Of a DNA stretch of 64,000 nucleotides, positions 1 through 12,393 are shown piece after piece. The translations under genes and the position numbers were made by a program. Each line of letters starts with the position of its first letter. Position 1 is the stretch's first letter. This DNA is from Tachypleus tridentatus (lineage: Eukaryota > Arthropoda > Merostomata > Xiphosura > Limulidae): positions 157,105,592 through 157,169,591 of the forward strand of contig NC_134832.1 of assembly GCF_004210375.1 (NCBI RefSeq), read 5' to 3'. Under the pieces are notes generated by a model. The model was not told the DNA's origin, searched no databases, and saw only the letters and a list, made by a program, of their open reading frames with translations.

Positions 1-3000
1 ATAATAGTGGTTAGTGGTGAATATAATGTAACTGAAGAGTAGTGGTTAGTGGTGAATATAATGTTACTCACTAGTAGTGGTTAGTGGTGAATATAATGTT
101 ACTCAAATGTAGTGGTTAGTGGTGAATATAATGTATCTGAAGAATACTGGTTAGTGGTGAATATAATGTATCTCAACAATAGTGGTTAGTGGTGAATGTA
201 ATATAGTTTAACAGTAGTGGTTAGTGGTGAATATAATGTAACTGAACAATAGTGGTTAGTGGTGAATATAATGTAAATGAACAGTAGTGGTTAGTGGTGA
301 ATATAATGTTACTCAACAGTAGTGGTTAGTGGTGAATATAATGTATCTGAACAATACTGGTTAGTGGTGAATATAATGTATCTCAACAATTGTGGTGAGT
401 GGTGAATATAATGTAACTGAACAGTTGTGGTTAGTGGTGAATATAATGTAACTGAATAATAGTGGTTTTTGGTGAATATAATGTAACTGAACAGTAGTGG
501 TTAGTGGTGAATATAATGTTACTCAACAGTAGTGGTTAGTGGTGAATATAATGTATCTGAACAATAGTTGTTAGAGGTGAATATAATGTATCTCAACAAT
601 AGTGGTTAGTGGTGAATATAATGTATCTCAACAATAGTGGTTCGTGGTGAATGTAATGTAGTTCAACAATAGTGGTTGGAGGTGAATATAATGTATCTCA
701 ACAATAGTGGTTAGTGGTGAATATGTATCTCAACAATAGTGGTTAGTGGTGAATATAATGTAACTGAACAATAGTGGTTAGTGGTGAATATAATGTAACT
801 CAACAATAGTGGTTAGTGGTGAATATAATGTATCTCAACAATAGTGGTTAGTGGTGAATGTAATGTAGTTTAACAGTAGTGGTTAGTGGTGAATATAATG
901 TATCTCAACAATAGTGGTGAGTGGTGAATATAATGTATTAGAACAATACTGGTTTTTGGTGGATATAATGTAACTCAACAGTAGTGGTTGGTGGTCAATA
1001 TAATGTATCTCAACAATAGTGGTTAGTGGTGAATATAATGTAACTGAACAGTTGTGGTTAGTTGTGAATATAATGTAACTGAATAATAGTGGTTAGTGGT
1101 GAATATAATGTAAATGAACAGTAGTGGTTAGTGGTGAATATAATGTTATTCAACAGTAGTGGTTAGTGGTGAATATAATGTGTCTGAACAATACTGGTTA
1201 GTGGTGAATATAATGTTTGTCAACAATAGGGGTTAGTTGTGAATATAATGTAACTCAACAATAATGGTTAGTTGTGACTACAATGTATCTCAACAATACT
1301 GGTTTGTGGTGGGTATAATGTATCTCAACAATAGTGGTTAGTGGTGAATATAATGTATCTCAACAATAGTGGTTAGTGGTGAATATAAGGTATCTCAACA
1401 ATAGTGGTTAGTGGTGAATATAATGTAACTCAACAATAGTGGTTAGTGGTGAATATAATGTATCTCAAGAATAGGTGTTAGTGGTGAATATAATGTAACT
1501 CAACAATAATGGTTAGTGGTTGGTATAATGTATCTCAACAATAGTGGTTAGTGGTGAATATAATGTAGTTCAACAGTAGTGGTTAGTGGTGAATATAATG
1601 TATCTCAACAATAGTGGTTAGTGGTGAATATAATGTTTTTCAACAATAGTGGTTAGTGGTGAATATAATGTTTCTCAACAATAGTGGTTAGTGGTGAATA
1701 TAATGTATCTCAACAATAGTGGTTGGTGGTGAATATAATGTAACTCAACAATAGTGGTTAGTGGTGAATATAATGTATCTCAACAATAGGGGTTAGTGGT
1801 GTATATAATGTAACTCAACAATAATGGTTAGTGGTGACTATAATGTATCTCAACAATACTGGTTTGTGGTGGGTATAATGTATCTCAACAATAGTGGTTA
1901 GTGGTGAATATAATGTAGTTCAACAGTAGTGGTTAGTGGTGAATATAATGTATCTCAACAATAGTGGTTAGTGGTGAATATAATGTATCTCAACAATAGT
2001 GGTTTGTGGTGAATATAATGTATTTAAAGAAAAGTTGTTCATGGTGTATATTATGTATCTGAACAATAGTGGTTAGTGGTGAATATAATGTAGTTCAACA
2101 GTAGTTGTTAGTGGTGAATATGATGTATCTTCAACAATAGGGGTTAGTGGTGAATATAATGTAACTCAATAATAATGGTTAGTGGTTGGTATAATGTTAC
2201 TCAACAATAGTGGTTAGTGGTGAATATAATGTAGTTCAACAGTAGTGGTTAGTGGTGAATATAATGTATCTCAACAATAGTGGTTAGTGGTGAATATAAT
2301 GTATCTCAACAATAGTGGTCAGTGGTGAATATAATGTAACTCAACAATAGTGGTTAGTGGTGAATATAATGTATCTCAACAATAGTGGTTAGTGGTGAAT
2401 ATAATGTAACTCAACAATAATGGTTAGTGGTGACTATAATGTATCTCAACAATACTGGTTTGTGGTGGGTATAATGTATCTCAACAATAGTGGTTAGTGG
2501 TGAATATAATGTAGTTCAACAGTAGTTGTTAGTGATGAATATAATGTATCTCAACAATAGTGGTTAGTAGTGAATATAATGTATCTCAACAATAGTGGTT
2601 AGTGGTGAATATAATGTATCTCAACAATAGTGGTTAGTGGTGAGTATAATGTATCTCAACAATACTGGTTTGTGGTGGATATAATGTAACTCAACAATAG
2701 TGGTTAGTGGTGAATATAAAGTTAACTCAACAATAGTGGTTTGTGGTGAATATAATGTAAATCAACAATAATGGTTAGTGGTGAATATAATGTATTCAAC
2801 AATAGTGGTTAGTAGTGAATATAAAGTATCTCAACATTAGTGGTTAGTGGTGAATATAATGTAACTCAAGATTACTGGTTTGTGGTAGATAAAATGTTTC
2901 TCAAAGTAGTGGTTAGTAGTGAATATAATGTATCTCAACAATGGTGGTTAGTGGTGAATATAATGTATTTCAAGAATAGTGGTTAGTGGTGAATATAATG

Positions 3001-6000
3001 TATCTCAACAATGGTGGTTAGTGGTGAATATAATGTATCTCAACAATAGTGGTTAGTGGTGAATATAATGTATTTCAAGAATAGTGGTTCATGGTGAATA
3101 TAATGTATCTCAATAATAGTGGTTAGTGGTGAATATGTATTTTAAGAATAGTGGTTAGTGGTGAATATAATGTATCTCAACAATAGTGGTTAGTGGTGAA
3201 TGTAATATAGTTTAACAGTAGTGGTTAGTGGTGAATATAATGTATCTCAACAATTGTGGTGAGTGGTGAATATAATGTAACCCAACAATAGTGGTTAGTG
3301 TTGAATATTATGTATTAGAACAATACTGGTTTGTGTTGGATATAATGTAACTCAACAATAGTGGTTGGTGGTCAATATAATGTATCTCAACAATAGTTGT
3401 TATTGGTGAATATAATGTAACTGAACAGTTGTGGTTAGTGGTGAATATAATGTAACTGAATAATAGTGGTTTTTGGTGAATATAATGTATCTCAACAATA
3501 GTGGTTCGTGGTGAATGTAATGTAGTTCAACAATAGTGGTTGAGGTGAATATAATGTATCTCAACAATAGTGGTTAGTGGTGAATATAATGTATCTCAAT
3601 AATAGTTGTTAGTGGTGAATATGTATATCAACAATAGTGGTTAGTGGTGAATATAATGTAACTCAAGAATTGTGGTTAGTGGTGAATATAATGTATCCTA
3701 ACAATAATGGTTAGTGGTGAATGTAATGTAGGTTAACAGCAGTGGTTAGTGGTGAATATAATGTATCTCAACAATAGTGGTGATTGGTGAATATAATGTA
3801 ACTCAACAATAGTGGTTAGTGGTGAATATTATGTATTAGAACAATACTGGTTTGTGGTGGATATAATGTAACTCAACAATAGTGATTGGTGGTCAATATA
3901 ATATATCTCAACAATAGTGGTTAGTGGTGAATATAATGTAACTGAACAGTTGTGGTTAGTGGTGAATATAATGTAACTCAATAATAGTGGTTAGTGGTGA
4001 ATATAATGTAACTGAAGAGTAGTGGTTAGTGGTGAATATAATGTTACTCAACAGTAGTGGTTAGTGGTGAATATAATGTTACTCAACAGTAGTGGTTAGT
4101 GGTGAATATAATGTATCTGAACAATAGTGGTTAGTGGTGAATATAATGTATCTCAACAATAGTGGTTAGTGGTGAATATAATGTATCTCAACAATAGTGG
4201 TTAGTGGTGAATGTAATGTAGTTCAACAATAGTGGTTGGAGGTGAATATAATGTATCTCAACAATAGTGGTTATTGGTGAATATGTATCTCAACAATAGT
4301 GGTTAGTGGTGAATATAATGTAACTCAACAATAGTGGTTAGTTGTGAATGTAATGTAACTCAACAATAGTGGTTAGTGGTGAATATAATGTATTAGAACA
4401 ATACTGGTTTGTGTTGGATATAATGTAACTCAACAATAGTGGTTGGTGGTCAATATAATGTATCTCAACAATAGTTGTTATTGGTGAATATAATGTATCT
4501 CAACAATAGTTGTTATTGGTGAATATAATGTAACCGAACAGTTGTGGTTAGTGGTGAATATAATGTAACTGAATAATAGTGGTTAGTGGTGAATATAATG
4601 TTACTCAACAATAGTGGTTAGTGTTGAATATTATGTATTAGAACAATACTGGTTTGTGTTGGATATAATGTAACTCAACAATAGTGGTTGGTGGTGAATA
4701 TAATGTATCTCAACAATAGTTGTTATTGGTGAATATAATGTATCTCAACAATAGTTGTTATTGGTGAATATAATGTAACTGAACAGTTGTGGTTAGTGGT
4801 GAATATAATGTAACTGAATAATAGTGGTTTTTGGTGAATATAATGTATCTCAACAATAGTGGTTCGTGGTGAATGTAATGTAGTTCAACAATAGTGGTTG
4901 GAGGTGAATATAATGTATCTCAACAATAGTGGTTAGTGGTGAATATAATGTAACCCAACAATAGTGGTTAGTGTTGAATATTATGTATTAGAACAATACT
5001 GGTTTGTGTTGGATATAATGTAACTCAACAATAGTGGTTGGTGGTCAATATAATGTATCTCAACAATAGTTGTTATTGGTGAATATAATGTATCTCAACA
5101 ATAGTTGTTATTGGTGAATATAATGTATCTCAACAATAGTTGTTATTGGTGAATATAATGTAACTGAACAGTTGTGGTTAGTGGTGAATATAATGTAACT
5201 GAATAATAGTGGTTTTTGGTGAATATAATGTATCTCAACAATAGTGGTTCGTGGTGAATGTAATGTAGTTCAACAATAGTGGTTGGAGGTGAATATAATG
5301 TATCTCAACAATAGTGGTTAGTGGTGAATATAATGTAACCCAACAATAGTGGTTAGTGTTGAATATTATGTATTAGAACAATACTGGTTTGTGTTGGATA
5401 TAATGTAACTCAACAATAGTGGTTGGTGGTCAATATAATGTATCTCAACAATAGTTGTTATTGGTGAATATAATGTATCTCAACAATAGTTGTTATTGGT
5501 GAATATAATGTAACTGAACAGTTGTGGTTAGTGGTGAATATAATGTAACTGAATAATAGTGGTTTTTGGTGAATATAATGTATCTCAACAATAGTGGTTC
5601 GTGGTGAATGTAATGTAGTTCAACAATAGTGGTTGGAGGTGAATATAATGTATCTCAACAATAGTGGTTAGTGGTGAATATAATGTATCTCAATAATAGT
5701 TGTTAGTGGTGAATATGTATATCAACAATAGTGGTTAGTGGTGAATATAATGTAACTCAAGAATTGTGGTTAGTGGTGAATATAATGTATCCTAACAATA
5801 GTGGTTAGTGGTGAATGTAATGTAGGTTAACAGCAGTGGTTAGTGGTGAATATAATGTATCTCAACAATAGTGGTGATTGGTGAATATAATGTAACTCAA
5901 CAATAGTGGTTAGTGTTGAATATTATGTATTAGAACAATACTGGTTTGTGGTGGATATAATGTAACTCAACAATAGTGATTGGTGGTCAATATAATATAT

Positions 6001-7325
6001 CTCAACAATAGTGGTTAGTGGTGAATATAATGTTTCTGAACAGTTGTGGTTAGTGGTGAATATAATGTAACTGAATAATAGTGGTTAGTGGTGAATATAA
6101 TGTAACTGAAGAGTAGTGGTTAGTGGTGAATATAATGTTACTCAACAGTAGTGGTTAGTGGTGAATATAATGTTACTCAACAGTAGTGGTTAGTGGTGAA
6201 TATAATGTATCTGAACAATACTGGTTAGTGGTGAATATAATGTATCTCCACAATAGTGGTTAGTGGTGAATATAATGTATCTCAACAATAGTGGTTCGTG
6301 GTGAATGTAATGTAGTTCAACAATAGTGGTTGGAGGTGAATATAATGTATCTCAACAATAGTGGTTATTGGTGAATATGTATCTCAACAATAGTGGTTAG
6401 TGGTGAATATAATGTAACTCAACAATAGTGGTTAGTTGTGAATGTAATGTAACTCAACAATAGTGGTTAGTGGTGAATATTATGTATTAGAACAATACTG
6501 GTTTGTGTTGGATATAATGTAACTCAACAATAGTGGTTGGTGGTCAATATAATGTATCTCAACAATAGTTGTTATTGGTGAATATAATGTATTAGAACAA
6601 TACTGGTTTTTGGTGGATATAATGTAACTCAACAATAGTGGTTGGTGGTCAATATAATGTATCTCAACAATAGTGGTTAGTGGTGAATATAATGTAACTG
6701 AACAGTTGTGGTTAGTGGTGAATATAATGTAACTGAATAATAGTGGTTAGTGGTGAATATAATGTAAATGAACAGTAGTGGTTAGTGGTGAATATAATGT
6801 TACTCAACAGAATTGGTTAGTGGTGAATATTATGTGTCTCAACAATAGTGGTTAGTGGTGAATATAATGTATCTCAACAATAGTGGTTAGTGGTGAATAT
6901 AATGTATCTCAACAATAGTGGTTCGTGGTGAATGTAATGTAGTTCAACAATAGTGGTTGGAGGTGAATATAATGTATCTCAACAATAGTGGTTAGTGGTG
7001 AATATAATGTATCTCAACAATAGTGGTTAGTGGTGAATATAATGTATCTGAACAATAGTGGTTAGTGGTGAATATAAAGTATCTCAACAATAGTGGTTAG
7101 TGGTGAATATAATGTATCTCAACAATAGTGGTTAGTGGTGAATATAATGTATCTCAACAATAGTGGTTAGTGGTGATTATAATGTATCTCAACAATAGTG
7201 GTTAGTGGTGAATATAATGTAACTGAACAATAGTGGTTAGTGGTGAATATAATGCAACTGAACAGTAGTGGTTAGTGGTGAATATGATGTAACTGAGCAA
7301 TAGTGATTAGCGGTGAATATAAGTT
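1..7325. repeat. 35-bp minisatellite, about 209 copies, continuing off the left edge
   Basis: The unit reads roughly agtggttagtggtgaatata then atgtatctcaacaat, with variable positions around 'gtaNct' and 'caacaNt'. Divergent subtypes such as 'gtattagaacaatactgg' recur at about 4635, 4985, 5370 and 5927, spaced by multiples of 35 (350, 385) or nearly so, which indicates higher-order units. No gene is present. Rare 30-bp deletions ('gaatatgtatctc') break the period. Confidence 0.97.
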
Positions 7326-8199
7326 TAGATAACAACAAATCAGCTTCTGCTAAATATTTGTTAACATATTTAAGAGAGATAAGCTTGTGTACAATGATAA
7401 TTTTTTTAAACTTTATCAATCTACGTTGAACCTGAACATGAGGTTTAAATAACAGAGACCCGCGACGATTTTATTGTTGTGACGTTTTTTACATGTTCTA
7501 CACTAATTTTCGTTGAATGCAATAATGATATCCACTTTTGTTTATCACGTTTAGATTTTTCACGATATGTCGTATGTACTTTTACCTAAGTAAAACATTT
7601 TGATTGAAATTGCGTTAAATTTTGTCACGGTTAATGTTGACAACCACTGACTATAGATTTCTGTATGCCAATCAAGACGTGAGAGTCTCTTCCACCTTTC
7701 TGGAACTCGCGAGAAACACACAGCTAATATATAAACAATGAACAGACCCTATGACGTGTCAGCTATGGATATTACTGTTTGTGGGTACACTTTAACATTC
7801 CTTTTGGTTTTTAATATTATTTATTCGTCGGTATGGCAACCAAAGTTTGTGTAAATGGCCTAAACACATTCTGTTATATTTGTGGTAAATATCATATCAT
7901 AATATTTTCTTTTTGTTTCCGAATGTAATAATCCTTACATGATAAAAAAACAGAATATTTATTTTTGAAATCTGTGTAACTGAAGTCTGGAAAATTTATT
8001 ATTAAAACCAAAACAACTTTTATGAAATTTAAAATTGTGTAAGGTAATTTATTGGCTATAATATTTGTTTCATTTAAATAATAGATAAAAACGAACAAAT
8101 GTAACAGTGTTGTAATAGCTGTTTCGTTCGAATAAAGGATTTACTCATGAAAGCAGAACATCAGAGTTGTTCAAGTCCTGTGGAACTAGAGAAACACTG
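7326..8199. other. Unassigned AT-rich DNA
   Basis: No exon, RNA gene or clear repeat recognised. Short ORFs here lack codon structure or motifs. Confidence 0.5.
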
Positions 8200-8415
8200 T
8201 CTTTGTTACGCTCTCAGCCTAAAGTAGCACATTCTTAATACGACCAGTTACACTCTCTGCCTAAAGTAGCACATTCTTAATACGACCAGTTACACTCTCT
8301 GCCTAAAGTAGCACATTCTTAATACGACCAGTTACACTCTCTGCCTAAAGTAGCACATTCTTAATACGACCAGTTACACTCTCTGCTTAAAGTAGCACTT
8401 TCTTAATACGACCCT
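8200..8415. repeat. 42-bp tandem repeat, 5 copies
   Basis: The unit contains 'ctaaagtagcacattctta' and 'cgaccagttacactctctgc'; successive 'ctaaag' starts are 42 bp apart. The first and last copies carry substitutions and the central ones are nearly identical. Confidence 0.93.
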
Positions 8416-8829
8416 ATAATAACACTGAAGCACTGTCAGTCTTTGTAAAACGCATATGAAAACTACAAAACAACATGTGTGAAATGTATTGCGTCTCGAT
8501 CTGGTATACACAGCAAAAATTTTGTTGTATGGGTAAAGGAATAGTATATTTAATCCATAAAGCCAAACAAGTAAAACTATGTTTTATGTTAAATTACTGT
8601 ATGAGGCTTAGATATTTAAATAAACGTTCTCTTTTTAGTACAATAATTGTTAAAAATATGTTATACCAATTATAGAAGTGGAATTTAATCTGCAATATTA
8701 CGTTTAATGTGTGCTAACCGATGAAAACATAATTGTGCTAAGGGTTTTGCTTGAATTAACATACTGATAAAATTTATGTAGTGTTATAACTATTCAGAAA
8801 GAAGCTATCCAGGGACTAGCATACAGAAC

Positions 8830-9135
8830 ATTTTCTGTTTTGGCTCAACATCTTCAGGATATTAAGGCACTTGACTCACAATCTGAAGATGGCGGGTTCG
8901 AATCCCTGTTTCATCAAAATTGTTTGCCCTTTCAGTTGTGGAGGCGTTATGATGTGACGGCCAATCCCATTATTTGTTGGTAAAAGAGTTGCCCAACAGT
9001 TAGCGGTGTGTAGTGATGAGTAGCTGCATTCCCTCTGGTCTTTCACTACTGACTTGGGGTCAGATATCCCTCATGTAGCTGTACTTAGGGTCAGATATCC
9101 CTCATGTAGCTGTGCGCGAATTTTTTTATTTTTTT
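8830..9135 (+). mobile_element. tRNA-derived SINE, old diverged copy
   Basis: It has a tRNA-like B-box (gggttcgaatccc, at about 8893), the body block 'ggtaaaagagttgcccaaca', and a tail ending 'gtagctgtgcgcgaa' plus a T-rich run. The tail block 'gtcagatatccctcatgtag' is tandemly duplicated. The head upstream of the B-box is poorly preserved. Confidence 0.8.
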
Positions 9136-9566
9136 TTTGAAACCGGAGTAGTAAAGATTTTGTAAGTTACGAGGCCTTTATAAAAATATAAGATGATGTT
9201 GTCTAACTAATCCAAATAGATGAATATTTTAAAGGAATCTCTCGTGAAGAAGTAAAGCATACCTTGATAGCAGGTAAGATAAACACCTTTCGAAGCTTTC
9301 AGTACTACAGTAAAAGTGTGTGAAACGTATCATTTGAGACAGAATTCTTAATTATTGGATTAATTTTTTTCATATCAGAATCTGGAAAAGGAATTCTTCA
9401 TGTCAATATTTGTCTGACAAAAATCATGGGTTAGTAATTCCTTCGTTCTACACAGAACACCTCAGCTGATCATTACCAAAAGTATATCATAAATGTAATT
9501 TCTATTCATTATTTTATATATCTATAGAAGACATATTTCATCTGATTATAAGTTTGTGATAACAAT

Positions 9567-9958
9567 AATTCATTGCTATATCGTACTCTGATGAAGCTGT
9601 ACCAGCAAAACACTGGCCGAAACAACAAGTTTTGTTATTATTATGTGCTGGGAGATTATCGTTTAATTCATTGCTATATCGTACTCTGATGAAGCTGTAC
9701 AAGCGAAACACTGGCCGAAACAACAAGTTTTGTTATTATTATGTGCTGGGAGATTATCGTTTAATTCATTGCTATATCGTACTCTGATGAAGCTGTACAA
9801 GCGAAACACTGGCCGAAACAACAAGTTTTGTTATTATTATGTGCTGGGAGATTATCGTTTAATACATTGCTATATCGTACTCTGATGAAGCTGTACAAGC
9901 GAAACACTGGCCGAAACAACAAGTTTTGTTATTATTATCTGTCATTATTATTATCGTT
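9567..9958. repeat. 98-bp tandem repeat, 4 copies
   Basis: Each unit starts at 'cattgctatatcgtactctg' (9571, 9669, 9767, 9865) and contains 'gatgaagctgtacaagcg' followed by 'aaacactggccgaaacaaca'. Copies are over 95% alike by eye. Each holds a CTGATGA...GAAAC string resembling part of a hammerhead ribozyme core. Confidence 0.93.
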
Positions 9959-10429
9959 TTTACTCTAACTTTAATTTTTAAATCTCTACAAATTTTGGGA
10001 AATCAGTAAAAGCTGCTTCACTGTCCGTAGAGGAAACCACTTCAGGAATAAGTGTTGATCATAAACGTAAGAAACAAGAACAACAACAAAATAAATACGT
10101 GTTATGTTGTGTTTATTGATTACAATTATTTTTAATATGGTGACGAACGACACAATTAGCATTCAAAATACACTACATCAGAGTGTAGAATTAAGATTGT
10201 TTAAAAATACTGCTTACTGAATACCAAAGTTAATTAATAATTTAAAACTATATTCAATTTCTCAATAATAACCACTGAATATTTCTAATAACACGTATGA
10301 AACAATGAATAACTGTAAATGTTTTTTATTAAAGACGTATTAAACAGGAATTACAAACAGCAATATATTCTTTATGTCTTTTCATCCAACTCCAGACAGT
10401 TTATTGTTATGCATAACTGTGTAAAAATG

Positions 10430-11290
10430 TTAGTCAAGATCAATATGTCTCTGGTGTTAACTTTCACAAATAACGCACGTTACAAGAAATAACTATGATG
10501 TCACTCAAGTTAAATATAAATATGCCTTTAGTGTTAAAATTGCATAAATAATGAACAAGTAACAGTTCTGACGTCACTCAAGTTAAATGTAATATAAATA
10601 TGTGTTTAGTATTAAATTTCCACAAATAACACATGTTACAAGTAACAGCTCTGATGTCATTTAAGTTAAATATAAATATTTCTTTAGTGTTAAATTTCCA
10701 TAAATAATACACGTTACAAGTAACAGCTGTGATGTCACTCAACTAAGTATAAATATTTCTTTAGTGTTAAATTTCCACAAATAATACACGTTACAAGTAA
10801 CGGCTGTGGTGTCACTCAAATTAAACATAAATATTTCTTTAGTGTTAAATTTCCACAAATAATACACGTTACAAGTAACAGCTGTAATGTCATTCAACTA
10901 AGTATAAATATTTCTTTAGTGTTAAATTTCCACAAACAACACACGTTACAAGTAACAGCTGTAATGTCACTCAACTAAGTATAAATATTTCTTTATATTA
11001 AATTTCCACAAATAATACACGTTACAAGTAACAGCTGTGATGTCACTCAAATTAAACATAAATATTTTTTTATATAAAATTTCCACAAATAATACACGTT
11101 ACAAGTAATAGCTGTGATGTCACTCAAATTAAACATAAATATTTCTTTAGTGTTAAAATTGGGTAAAAAGCAAACAAGTAACAGTTCTTACGTCACTCAA
11201 GTTAAATGTCGTATAAATATATCTTTTGTATTAAATTTGAACAAATAACGCCTATTACGGATTAAAACTTGGATATCATTTAAGTTAAAT
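10430..11290. repeat. About 77-bp tandem repeat, about 10 copies
   Basis: The unit contains 'acaagtaacagctgtgatgt', 'cactcaactaagtataaata' and 'tttccacaaataatacacgt'. Outer copies are more diverged and vary in length; inner ones (10670-11150) are near-identical. Confidence 0.9.
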
Positions 11291-11871
11291 ATAATAGAAA
11301 GATTTTTTTTACTACGAAACTGGCATAAATAACTACGCTCATTACATGTTACAGCTTTCTAGAATATAAAAAATTACAGGTGCTTGTTTAAGCTATAAGC
11401 CACTTCTAACAAGATTTAAAGTTTAATGGACAGTTGAAATAAATAAGTTATTACTGTTTCACATTTGTCGCTGAAGAAGATGCACAGTAAATAATAAATA
11501 TAAAAAGAACATGCTGCCATACCCTAATAATATTTTATTGGGAATAATTAATAATGTATTACACTACAAATTTAATTTATAACCACGGAATGACAGATGT
11601 GTTATAATTCAAACGCACGTGATAATTATCAATACATGATGTAAAGGGTTTCCTACATTTAAAAAGCGATAAATGAGATATGGTTTCATGAATTAATTGT
11701 ATGTAACAAACAAGTAAACTAATACAAGCATGATGAATTGGGCAATGAAACAAGCTAAATATGTTTCGCTAGGACAACAATAACGATTTGTGTCTGTAAT
11801 AGTAACAACACACAGCTATACAATTCCTTTCTGATATGTACTTCATAAGAACATCAAATTATCCACTTGAT

Positions 11872-11877
11872 TTTATT
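11872..11877 (-). promoter_or_regulatory. Candidate polyadenylation signal AATAAA of the DEG/ENaC gene
   Basis: On the minus strand AATAAA lies about 355 nt past the stop codon. The intervening 3' UTR contains an 87-bp tandem repeat. Such hexamers are common in AT-rich DNA, so this is only a positional inference. Confidence 0.35.
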
Positions 11878-11933
11878 GAATTAGAACAAAGGATTTTGTA
11901 AAAAATTCTCAAAGCACATTAAATATTTTTATC

Positions 11934-12190
11934 ACAATAGCTGTAAACCAAAGTGATGTATTATATTGAAAATACCCATAAGCTATGATAGTGTCAGATT
12001 TCAACCAGTACTGACTTATTACAATAGCAGTAAACCAAAGTGCTGTATTATGTTCAAAACATTCATAAGCTATGATAGTGTCAAATTTCAACCAGTACTG
12101 ACTTATTACAATAGCAGTAAACCAAAGTGCTGTATTACGTTCAAAACATTCATAAGCTATGACAGTGTTAGGCTTCAATCAATACTGATA
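11934..12190. repeat. 87-bp tandem repeat, 3 copies, inside the putative 3' UTR
   Basis: Copies of 'agctatgatagtgtca' start at 11981, 12068 and 12155. The period is a multiple of three, so overlapping ORFs remain open on both strands; these are artefacts. The array lies between the stop codon and the candidate poly(A) signal, so it would be transcribed. Confidence 0.9.
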
Positions 12191-12231
12191 CGACTTCACT
12201 TTTTCAACTTCAATTGACTCAGTTTCTCCTG

Positions 12232-12393
12232 TCAATAGGCCGACTTTTCGTCATTCTTTTCTTCATTACGTTTTTTAAAGCATTTTATCGCCCAAGACCA
12301 TAATGCACCCATGGCAATAGCTGCCACGCTCAGTACCGAGTAACCTACCCACATACCCAGGTAACCGCCAAAGTAGCTGAACACCTCGATTTC
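12232..12393 (-). CDS. DEG/ENaC terminal exon n: TM2, selectivity filter and stop
   Basis: Encodes [20 protein letters not shown], then [20 protein letters not shown] and [13 protein letters not shown], then TGA. GG-x-L-G-x-x-x-G-x-S-x-L-S is the TM2 and filter signature, with G-Y-S as the G-x-S triplet. The conserved glutamate that usually follows the filter serine by several positions is replaced by A-A. The short basic then acidic tail is cytoplasmic. Acceptor 'atattactatag' matches exon m in phase 0. Confidence 0.95.
   Translation of the reverse strand, partial: EIEVFSYFGGYLGMWVGYSVLSVAAIAMGALWSWAIKCFKKRNEEKNDEKSAY

Noticed and set aside
9571..9958. Functional hammerhead ribozymes in each 98-bp unit
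   Set aside because: CTGATGA and GAAAC are present, but I find no stem III with a cleavage triplet and no stem I partner. Kept only as a motif observation.
11909..12217. Overlapping ORFs on both strands with repeated peptides
   Set aside because: Produced by the 87-bp tandem repeat in the putative 3' UTR.
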